Assembly (NCBI GenBank): GCA_900555785.1
Contig: USMO01000020.1
Span: forward strand, 1 to 13,054
Length of the DNA stretch: 13,054 nucleotides
Origin: an uncultured Eubacteriales bacterium
GTDB lineage: Bacteria; Bacillota; Clostridia; Oscillospirales; CAG-272
Direction: 5' to 3'
The notes under the pieces: model-generated
Database searches by the model: none
What the model was told of the DNA's origin: nothing
The model's input: only the letters and a program-made list of their open reading frames with translations
Program-made: the position numbers and the translations under genes
Shown: positions 7,427-12,707 of the stretch, one piece after another
How positions within the stretch are numbered: position 1 is the stretch's first letter
Layout of the letters: every line of letters starts with the position of its first letter

Positions 7427-8553
7427 GCTTCGCCGCCTTCCTGCGGGATGCCGTAAAGACGGAACATCTCGCGGTTTACTGCCGTTTGGTCATACCGTTG
7501 CGCACGCTCCTGCCCGGCTGCCGCAAAGGCTGCCCGTTTTTTGGGGTCTGCACAGAGGGACGCCAGCGCGTTCCGGAATGCCGCTGCATCGCCGGGGGGA
7601 CAGAGGATTCCGTTCTCTCCGTCCCGAATCAGTTCGCGCGTGCCCCGGTTGGAAGCTGCAACAATCGGCAGCCCGCTTGCCATTGCCTCCATCACGGAGA
7701 CCGGCAGCCCTTCGCGGAAGGACGGGAAAACCAGAATATCGGCGGTCTTATAGAGCAGGTCCACGTCATTCCGGTAGCCCAGCAGCTGTACGCGGTCTGC
7801 CAGCCCCAGCCCGGCTGCCAGCGCCGTCAGGCTGTCACTGAGCGGACCAACCCCGGCGATGAGATAGTAGACCGACGGGTCCTGCAGCTCCGCAATGGCG
7901 CGGATTGCCGTTTCGTGATTCTTGTTTTGGTTCAGTTCGCCGACCGACAAAAGGACCGTTGCCGCCTCGGGAATGCCGAGGGAGCGCCGCATTTCCGCGC
8001 GGTCGGCTGCGGCATCGCGGAACCGTGCCGTATCGATTCCGACGCCGGGGACGTAAACGACCTGCCCCGCATGCAGCTTTCGCTTGGCGCGCTCGAAATC
8101 TTCATGGTTGATGGTGACGAGCACGTCGGTCATGCGGGCACAGAATTTTTCGATGGGGTAGAACAGCAGCCAGTTCTTCTTGGGCGCACCCTTGTAGAAG
8201 TGGAACCCGTGCGCGGTGTAGAAGACCCGTGTTCCGGTTTTGCGGACCCCGCGGCAGGCAAGCCGGGTGCAGAGCGCAGCGACCGGCGTGTGACAGTGTA
8301 CGATGTCGTAATGCTCCTGCTGCACGAGCGCCCGCAGCTGCCGCACGGCTTTGCGGTTGCCGCCCGAGAGCGGGGAGCGGGAGCAGTCGATCTGATGGAC
8401 GGTGCAGCCGAGCGACCGGAAGTATGCCGAAACCGGGCGCTCTGTCTCGTTTGTCGCAATTTCAACGGTGTGCCCTGCGGCGGTCAGTTCCCGCAGCAGC
8501 GAGCGAAAGAAATCCATCGTAGAGCCGACGGTCGTTACATACAGAATCTTCAT
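7423..8553 (-). CDS. Family 4 glycosyltransferase (GT-B fold), first of two
   Basis: 376 residues. Signs are MKILYVTTVGSTMDFF (1-16), the acceptor-side HCHTPVAAL (86-94), TAHGFHFYKGAPKKNW (113-128), VGELNQNKNH (204-213, base-binding region), and PSFREGLPVSVMEAMASG with the E-x7-E pair E281/E289. The TAHGFHFYKG block is characteristic of the CapM/EpsD-like subgroup found in Gram-positive capsule and exopolysaccharide operons. It probably extends the lipid-linked sugar made by the phosphoglycosyl transferase encoded two genes upstream. The ATP-grasp stop is four bases before its ATG and its own stop overlaps the next start (ATGA). The ribosome site is weak (GGTGA), which fits translational coupling. 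Sugar specificity is unknown. Confidence 0.93.
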   Translation of the reverse strand: MKILYVTTVGSTMDFFRSLLRELTAAGHTVEIATNETERPVSAYFRSLGCTVHQIDCSRSPLSGGNRKAVRQLRALVQQEHYDIVHCHTPVAALCTRLACRGVRKTGTRVFYTAHGFHFYKGAPKKNWLLFYPIEKFCARMTDVLVTINHEDFERAKRKLHAGQVVYVPGVGIDTARFRDAAADRAEMRRSLGIPEAATVLLSVGELNQNKNHETAIRAIAELQDPSVYYLIAGVGPLSDSLTALAAGLGLADRVQLLGYRNDVDLLYKTADILVFPSFREGLPVSVMEAMASGLPIVAASNRGTRELIRDGENGILCPPGDAAAFRNALASLCADPKKRAAFAAAGQERAQRYDQTAVNREMFRLYGIPQEGGEA

Positions 8554-8557
8554 AGCG

Positions 8558-9514
8558 TCACCGGATCATAATCTCGTTGTACTTCATCATGAACACATTT
8601 TCGCGGTAGTTCCCGATGTTAACCGGGTTGGCATGTCCCGCAAGGTTGTTCAGAATGAGGTCCATATGGTTGCAGCCGCATTCGTAGGCGTGGGGATACC
8701 CGCCGCCGAACCGGGGGTTGACTTCCGAAATATAGTAGGCTCCGTCCACCCGGAAAATATCAATGTCGATCTGCCCGCGCCAGCCGCACTCGCGCACGAA
8801 GCGCAGAATCAGATCAAACAGCGCAGGGTCCTTGAAGGAGCGGGATTTGTCGGTCTCTCCGGCGCGCATAACCAGCTTTTCCTTGGTGAAAACAGAGACC
8901 GGTTCGCCGCTGATGAGGTCGATATAAACGTCTGCCCCAATCTCCTGCCCGTGCAGGTATTCCTGCACCATCAGTTCGCTTTCCCGGTCAAACAGCATGT
9001 CCAGCCAGGCACGGTCGGAAACCTTGGTGACCTGCATGCTGGCGCTGCCCCGAATCGGTTTGACGAAAGCCGGAAAGGTGAGCCGTCCCGCTTCGACCTC
9101 GCGCAGAAAGGCGTCCTTGTCCGCAAAGCTCTTGGCGCAGCGATAGCCGTGCGCGGTCAGCCAGCGGTACATCTGCATCTTGTCCAGCGCCATTTCGCAC
9201 AGTGCATAGGAGGAGCCGATCACCGTCACCCCGCGCGCCGCAAAATCTGCCCGGTGCTGCGCAAGCAGCGAAAGTTCCGGGTCGATCAGCGAGAGCACTC
9301 CGCTGATCTGTTCCTTTTCGCAGATGTCAAAAATCCGCTCCAGATAGCCGGGGGCAGAGATCGGCGGGACCTGATAGAACCGGTCCGCCTCATAGGCTGC
9401 CGGTGCCAATTCACTCATGTCTGTGGCAATGACCCTGCCGGTTTCTCCGACTGCGCGCCGGAAATACTGCACGATCTTGTTTCGCGTGCCAACGCTGAGC
9501 AGTAAGATATTCAT
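8558..9514 (-). CDS. ATP-grasp ligase (carbamoyl-phosphate-synthase-like) in polysaccharide operon
   Basis: 318 residues. The order of parts is that of CarB-like ATP-grasp enzymes: an N-terminal Rossmann-like domain (MNILLLSVGTRNK, 1-13), a lysine in DKMQMYRWL (111-119), the nucleotide-gripping FVKPIRGSASMQV (150-162), the MVQEYLHGQE hinge (182-191), QIDIDIF (248-254) and the metal-binding SEVNPRFGGGYP (263-274; E264, N266). Such enzymes join a carboxylate to an amine through an acyl phosphate. In this operon the substrate could be a sugar acid, amino sugar or amino acid decorating the glycan; that is inference. ATG at 9514 is chosen over an in-frame TTG at 9523: AAGGAG sits ten bases before the ATG but only one base from the TTG, and the ATG forms an ATGA overlap with the upstream stop. 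Confidence 0.88.
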   Translation of the reverse strand: MNILLLSVGTRNKIVQYFRRAVGETGRVIATDMSELAPAAYEADRFYQVPPISAPGYLERIFDICEKEQISGVLSLIDPELSLLAQHRADFAARGVTVIGSSYALCEMALDKMQMYRWLTAHGYRCAKSFADKDAFLREVEAGRLTFPAFVKPIRGSASMQVTKVSDRAWLDMLFDRESELMVQEYLHGQEIGADVYIDLISGEPVSVFTKEKLVMRAGETDKSRSFKDPALFDLILRFVRECGWRGQIDIDIFRVDGAYYISEVNPRFGGGYPHAYECGCNHMDLILNNLAGHANPVNIGNYRENVFMMKYNEIMIR

Positions 9515-10209
9515 GAATTGCAATCTCCTTCTTGTTCCGACGGTTCGCGCTGCTTTTCTGCCTGCGCCTTCCGGATTGCCGCAAAGTTTCCCTCAACCGC
9601 CCGGGTATCCGACGCGACATCCGCATGCCGGAACACTTTTTGAACTGTCATAAACAGAATTTTCAGATCGGTTCCGAGTGTAATGTGTTTTGTGTATGCA
9701 ACGTCCAGGGCAAAGCGGTCTTCCCATTTGACCGAATTTCTGCCGTGGACCTGTGCCCAGCCGGTCAATCCGGGTCTGACGTCATGCCGGTGCCGCTCCT
9801 CTTCCGTGTACCAGGGGAGGTATTCGACCAGCAGCGGACGGGGACCGACCAGCGCCATATCGCCTACCAGGATGTTGAACAGCTCCGGCAGCTCGTCCAG
9901 GGAGGTGGCGCGCAGCAGGCGTCCGTATTTCCCCAGCCGTTCCGCGTCGGGCAGCAGTTCGCCGTTCGGCGCGCGCCGGTTGCTCATGGTGCGGAACTTC
10001 ACCAGGCGAAAGATCTTCTCTTTTCCGTCCCGTCCCCGTTTACCGGGGCGCTCCTGCACGAAAAACGGGTTTCCCCGCATGGCAACGGCGCCGGCAACGG
10101 TCAGAATCAGGAGGAGCGGGGAGAGCACGGCGAGCGCCGTCAGGGAAAGGCAAAAGTCGATTGCCCGTTTTCCCGCGCGCGCGTAAAATCCCGGTTTTTC
10201 TGTTTTCAT
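9511..10209 (-). CDS. Undecaprenyl-phosphate sugar phosphotransferase (PglC/WbaP-type, monotopic)
   Basis: The initiating phosphoglycosyl transferase, 232 residues, which moves a sugar-1-phosphate from a UDP-sugar to undecaprenyl phosphate at the inner membrane face. Visible are the N-terminal re-entrant hydrophobic helix (17-42) with its Ser30-Pro31 kink, KFRTM (71-75), the catalytic Asp-Glu pair in SLDELPEL (D105, E106), VGPRP (121-125) and RPGLTGWAQVHGR (145-157). The length matches the short, catalytic-domain-only class with no extra N-terminal membrane domain. The C-terminal 25 residues are charged and probably disordered. It is the first gene of the operon, with a leader of about 98 bases and a weak AAGAAG ribosome site. 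Its stop overlaps the ATP-grasp start. The sugar transferred is not predictable from sequence alone. Confidence 0.94.
   Translation of the reverse strand: MKTEKPGFYARAGKRAIDFCLSLTALAVLSPLLLILTVAGAVAMRGNPFFVQERPGKRGRDGKEKIFRLVKFRTMSNRRAPNGELLPDAERLGKYGRLLRATSLDELPELFNILVGDMALVGPRPLLVEYLPWYTEEERHRHDVRPGLTGWAQVHGRNSVKWEDRFALDVAYTKHITLGTDLKILFMTVQKVFRHADVASDTRAVEGNFAAIRKAQAEKQREPSEQEGDCNS
9525..9530 (-). promoter_or_regulatory. Ribosome binding site deciding the ATP-grasp start
   Basis: AAGGAG on the minus strand, ten bases before the ATG at 9514 and one base before an alternative TTG at 9523. The spacing rules out the TTG. Confidence 0.75.
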
Positions 10210-10313
10210 GCTGCAAATCTTCTTTCTGTTTTCTGCGCGTTCCCGTTTGAGTATCGCGCATTTTCCCGTGCCTCATTCACGAACGCCGGTCCGCGCGCGA
10301 GGCATCGCCCTAC

Positions 10314-10342
10314 ATTATATCATAAAACCCCGTATCTGTCAA
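10314..10342 (-). promoter_or_regulatory. Consensus sigma-A promoter of the polysaccharide operon
   Basis: On the minus strand, TTGACA (10342-10337), a 17-base spacer and TATAAT (10319-10314), perfect in both hexamers. The start of transcription should be near 10307, giving a leader of about 98 bases before the first ATG. The leader is GC-rich and holds two 6-bp pairings that cannot form together as nested stems (10269-10274 with 10299-10304; 10237-10242 with 10281-10286). No clear attenuator or riboswitch is seen. Confidence 0.87.
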
Positions 10343-10386
10343 GTGGTTTGGCAGTCTCAGCTGTCCGACGCGCTGCCGGGCATGGA

Positions 10387-10419
10387 AAAAACCGATCTGT
10401 CGGGGACAAATCGGTTTTT
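10387..10419 (-). terminator. Intrinsic terminator of tRNA-Arg
   Basis: A 15-bp inverted repeat (10387-10401 with 10405-10419) with one mismatch and a GGG/CCC 3-base loop. On the minus strand the stem starts two bases after the encoded CCA and ends in a run of six T. It separates the tRNA transcript from the polysaccharide promoter just downstream. Confidence 0.9.
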
Positions 10420-10421
10420 CA

Positions 10422-10498
10422 TGGCGCACCATGGCGGACTCGAACCGTCGACACCTAGCGTCGGAGGCTAGTGCTCTATCCATCTGAGCTAATGGTGC
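10422..10498 (-). tRNA. tRNA-Arg, anticodon CCG, CCA encoded
   Basis: A full cloverleaf can be folded on the minus strand: acceptor stem GCACCAT/ATGGTGC (10498-10492 with 10432-10426), D arm GCTC/GAGC with a 9-base loop, anticodon stem CTAGC/GCTAG around loop CTCCGAC (anticodon CCG at 10464-10462, reading CGG), 5-base variable loop, T loop TTCGAGT, discriminator G (10425) and CCA (10424-10422). The T stem GACGG/CCGCC has one A-C mismatch (conventional 50:64). It reads the CGG arginine codon. It is a single gene with its own promoter and terminator. Confidence 0.95.
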
Positions 10499-10522
10499 GT
10501 ATGCAATTGGTCGAACAGTACT

Positions 10523-10551
10523 ATTATAGCACACTTTCTTCCGGATTGCAA
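10523..10551 (-). promoter_or_regulatory. Promoter of tRNA-Arg, extended -10
   Basis: On the minus strand, TTGCAA (10551-10546), a 17-base spacer and TATAAT (10528-10523). TG one base before the -10 hexamer makes an extended -10. Transcription should start near 10516, about 18 bases before the tRNA. Confidence 0.75.
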
Positions 10552-10649
10552 GCGGTTTGCGCAATTTTTTTCTTCTTTTTCCCGAAAAATTCGCTCCGGC
10601 ATTAGAATATGGACAATTTGTAAATCTTGGAAAAGTTTAAGATAATCTA

Positions 10650-10678
10650 TTGACTGCATAAATGAATCATGATATAAT
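10650..10678 (+). promoter_or_regulatory. Promoter of the SPFH protein gene
   Basis: TTGACT (10650-10655), 17 bases, TATAAT (10673-10678). The start should be near 10685, about 44 bases before the ATG. A weaker second set, TTGTAA (10618-10623), 17 bases, GATAAT (10641-10646), lies just upstream. The promoter diverges from the tRNA-Arg promoter across about 100 AT-rich bases in which nothing else was seen. Confidence 0.8.
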
Positions 10679-10728
10679 ATAATCACAACAAACGGATGGT
10701 GTCCGGATCGAAAGGAGAAAAAATCACC

Positions 10729-11721
10729 ATGTTAGCACTTTTTGTTTTCGCCATTCTCGCTCTGATTGTCGGTGTGGTCCTGTTCATGACCCTGAAGGGG
10801 AAGAAAGCGGTCCTGCGGGTGCTTCTCCCGGGTTCGCTCTGTCTCCTCGGCGTAGGGTTGGCGGTCTGCTCCTGCATTCGGACGGTCCCGACCGGGGACA
10901 CCGGCATTGTCACGACCTTTGGACGGGTGGAGGATGTTAACTACGAAGCCGGTGTTCACTTCACGGCGCCCTGGAAGTCGGTTGTCAACATGGACAACCG
11001 GACGCAGAAGGAGTCGGTTGACCTGCTCTGCTTCTCCTCCGACATTCAGGAGGTGACGGTTCGCTACACGGTCAACTACCAGATCTCCAAGCAGAACGCG
11101 CAGACGATCTACAAGGAGATCGGGCAGAACTACTACGACATTGTGATTGTTCCGATGCTTCAGCAGGGGGTAAAGAGTGAGTTTGCCAAGTACACGGCAG
11201 AGGAGCTGCTGAACAACCGGCGGGTACTCTCAGAGGACATCACGCGGAATCTGACCGAAAAGCTGTCCGGTTACAACATTGTTGTGATCGACGCGTCGAT
11301 TGAAAACCTGGATTTCTCGGATGTATTCACCGAAGCGGTTGAGGCAAAGCAGGTTGCGGAGCAGCGCAGCAAGCAGGCGAAGATTGAGCAGGAGCAGCGC
11401 GTGATGGAAGCTGAGGCTGCTGCGAAGCGTGCCGAGATTGAAGCCCGCGCGAATGCTGCTGTTGCCAAAATTGCTGCCGAAGCGGACCTGGATGTGGTTC
11501 GGATTCAGGCTGACGCTGCGGAGTATGCCGGTCAGAAGGATGCTGCCGTCATTGGGCAGATTCGCGACATTCTCGCCAAAGACAAAACCGAGCTGACCGA
11601 TTCCGACATCGAGCACCTGTTGATGTACTACTACGTTCAGAAGTGGACCGGTTCGCTCCCCGAAACCTATTTCAGCTCCGAAGACTTCTATCAGCTTCTT
11701 GCCTCGCTCGGGAAGGGGTGA
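10729..11721 (+). CDS. SPFH/band 7 (prohibitin-like) membrane protein
   Basis: 330 residues. Two hydrophobic segments (1-21 and about 29-48) anchor the N-terminus. An SPFH domain follows from about 52, starting VPTGDTGIVTTFGRV and continuing through YEAGVHFTAPWKSV, VTVRYTVNYQI and VVIDASIENLDFS (about 205). Residues about 203-275 are an Ala/Glu/Lys/Arg-rich coiled coil of the kind that drives assembly into membrane rings, and the C-terminal 40 residues (YYYVQKWTGSLPETYF) form a short separate end. Proteins of this family organise membrane microdomains or regulate membrane proteases; which one applies here is unknown. ATG 10729 is chosen over an in-frame ATG at 10696 because AAGGAG (10712-10717) precedes it. 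It is a single-gene unit whose stop codon overlaps a structured repeat. Confidence 0.9.
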   Translation: MLALFVFAILALIVGVVLFMTLKGKKAVLRVLLPGSLCLLGVGLAVCSCIRTVPTGDTGIVTTFGRVEDVNYEAGVHFTAPWKSVVNMDNRTQKESVDLLCFSSDIQEVTVRYTVNYQISKQNAQTIYKEIGQNYYDIVIVPMLQQGVKSEFAKYTAEELLNNRRVLSEDITRNLTEKLSGYNIVVIDASIENLDFSDVFTEAVEAKQVAEQRSKQAKIEQEQRVMEAEAAAKRAEIEARANAAVAKIAAEADLDVVRIQADAAEYAGQKDAAVIGQIRDILAKDKTELTDSDIEHLLMYYYVQKWTGSLPETYFSSEDFYQLLASLGKG

Positions 11722-11776
11722 GGGAAGACCTTGGAGGGAGAAGCGTCGCTTCGCGACGCTTCTCCCTCCAAACCTC
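11720..11776 (+). repeat. Structured dispersed repeat, copy III (long inner hairpin)
   Basis: This has the same plan as the copies at 1-60 and 11928-11965, read on the plus strand: outer stem GAGG/CCTC (11720-11723 with 11773-11776), internal loop GAAGACC (11724-11730), inner hairpin, then a single A (11772). The inner hairpin is longer, a perfect 19-bp stem (11731-11749 with 11753-11771) and a TTC loop. The outer stem begins inside the TGA stop codon of the SPFH gene. No T-run follows. The element is followed by 98 bases (11777-11874) in which neither a gene nor a clear signal was seen. Confidence 0.75.
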
Positions 11777-11874
11777 CCGTCCTCCCCGAACTTTCCTCAG
11801 CCGGGGTTTGTTTTACAGTGCTTCTGATTCTTCCGTTCGGTTGCCCTGTGCGGTGAAGTTCTTGGAGTCCTTAG

Positions 11875-11900
11875 AAATTGGATTGCCCGCAATCCAATTT
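11875..11900 (+). terminator. Candidate terminator hairpin after the SPFH gene
   Basis: A perfect 11-bp stem (11875-11885 with 11890-11900) with loop CCCG. On the plus strand the 3' arm ends in TTT and is followed by TCCC, a weak U-tract. It lies between the two inverted repeat copies. It could end SPFH transcription or be part of the composite repeat. Confidence 0.45.
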
Positions 11901-11904
11901 TCCC

Positions 11905-11965
11905 TTCATCCGAAAGAAGGTTCTAAGCGGGGTTCGGGGCGGCGCCCCGAGGTCTTCTTCCCCCG
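11905..11965 (-). repeat. Structured dispersed repeat, copy II
   Basis: Read on the minus strand: outer 5-bp stem CGGGG/CCCCG (11965-11961 with 11932-11928), internal loop GAAGAAGACC (11960-11951, three bases longer than in the other copies), a perfect 7-bp inner hairpin (11950-11944 with 11940-11934, loop GCC) and a single A (11933). It is then followed by GCTTAGAACC and a small CTTC/GAAG hairpin, shared with the copy at 1-60. It faces copy III tail to tail and ends 19 bases before the mscL -35 box. No minus-strand gene reads into it. Confidence 0.78.
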
Positions 11966-11984
11966 TAAAAATCGCGGGAAGCAC

Positions 11985-12013
11985 TTGACAAATGGGAGAA
12001 AATGCGATATAAT
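11985..12013 (+). promoter_or_regulatory. Consensus sigma-A promoter of mscL
   Basis: TTGACA (11985-11990), 17 bases, TATAAT (12008-12013), perfect in both hexamers. The start should be near 12020, about 36 bases before the chosen ATG. This excludes the in-frame ATG at 12002, which would lie upstream of the transcript. Confidence 0.87.
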
Positions 12014-12055
12014 CAGGGGGAACACGAAAAAACAGTACGAAAGGGACGGAAAAGC

Positions 12056-12622
12056 ATGAGGAACAAAGTAGAAAAGGGACTGAAGAAAGTCAAGAAAAAG
12101 GGCGACGGCTTCTTTGCGGATTTCAAGAAGTTCATCACCAAGGGGAACGTGCTGGACCTGGCGGTTGCGGTGGTCATGGCGAACGCGTTCAACGCAATCG
12201 TGTCGGGGCTGGTCAAGTACATCATCACCCCGCTGATTACCTACGCAACGAGCGGCGTCAGCATTGACGAATGGGAGTGGGTCATCCGCGAGGCGGCAAC
12301 CGATGCAGCGGGCAAGGAGATTCCGAAAATTTCAGTGCAGTACGGTCTGTTTCTGCAGGCGATTGTCGACTTCCTGATCATTGCATTCTGCATTTTCCTG
12401 GCGCTGCGCATTGTCCGGAAGACCGAACGCCGGCTGAACGCGAAGAAGATTGCCGAGGCTGAAGCAGAAGCGGCAAAGAAGAAGGCAGAGGACGATGCAA
12501 AGGCTGCAGCGGAAAAGGCGGCGGCAGAGGAGAAGGCGGCGATTGAAGCGGAGTTTTACGCAAACGTCCGCGAACAGGCAGCCCTGCTGCGCGAAATTCG
12601 CGACACCATGAAAAAGGCATAA
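12056..12622 (+). CDS. mscL: Large-conductance mechanosensitive channel MscL, extended form
   Basis: An inner-membrane tension valve that opens on hypo-osmotic shock. The core is clear: FKKFITKGNVLDLAVAVV (23-40) with the first membrane helix (about 34-58), ITPLITYATSG in the loop, ISVQYGLFLQAIVDFLIIAFCIF (92-114) for the second helix, and LLREIRDTMKK at the C-terminus, matching the LLTEIRD helix of E. coli MscL. At 188 residues it is longer than the usual 130-150: there are about 20 extra lysine-rich residues at the N-terminus and about 45 Ala/Glu/Lys residues (about 129-170) between the second helix and the C-terminal helix. The pore helix has Ala where E. coli has Gly22 and Gly26. AGGGA lies nine bases before the ATG. 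It is a single-gene unit with its own promoter and terminator. Confidence 0.95.
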   Translation: MRNKVEKGLKKVKKKGDGFFADFKKFITKGNVLDLAVAVVMANAFNAIVSGLVKYIITPLITYATSGVSIDEWEWVIREAATDAAGKEIPKISVQYGLFLQAIVDFLIIAFCIFLALRIVRKTERRLNAKKIAEAEAEAAKKKAEDDAKAAAEKAAAEEKAAIEAEFYANVREQAALLREIRDTMKKA

Positions 12623-12629
12623 GCACAGA

Positions 12630-12657
12630 AAAAAAGGACGCGCGGGCGTCCTTTTTT
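12630..12657 (+). terminator. Bidirectional intrinsic terminator after mscL
   Basis: A perfect 12-bp stem (12630-12641 with 12646-12657) with a GCGG loop, ending in six T on the plus strand and in A-run-derived T on the minus strand. It lies seven bases after the mscL stop and between convergent genes, so it can serve both mscL and the DeoR-type gene. The interval 12658-12707 also holds a GC-rich imperfect palindrome around 12682-12698. Confidence 0.92.
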
Positions 12658-12707
12658 CGTATCGGAAAGCGGGAAGGCAAAGCCCGCCCGGGCGGCTGGG
12701 GAGACTG

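Noticed and set aside
7369..9505. Very long plus-strand open frames (up to 400 codons) across the glycosyltransferase and ATP-grasp genes; similar ones at 767-1660, 1706-2584, 2999-3931, 6392-7456 and 9532-10458
   Set aside because: They lie antisense to clearly functional genes, have Arg/Gln/His/Gly-rich composition without recognisable motifs, and lack ribosome sites. They arise from GC-rich codon use on the other strand.
2730..10498. Polysaccharide operon as an integrated island at tRNA-Arg
   Set aside because: No integrase and no repeat of the tRNA 3' end were seen at the far side of the operon; the adjacency alone is not evidence.
10696..10728. Upstream in-frame start for the SPFH gene
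   Set aside because: No ribosome site precedes it, whereas AAGGAG lies before the ATG at 10729, directly at the start of the membrane anchor.
11731..11771. Long perfect hairpin as the classic terminator of the SPFH gene
   Set aside because: It is followed by C-rich sequence, not a T-run, and it fits the dispersed repeat plan better.
12002..12055. Upstream in-frame start for mscL
   Set aside because: That ATG lies within the promoter, upstream of the expected transcript start.
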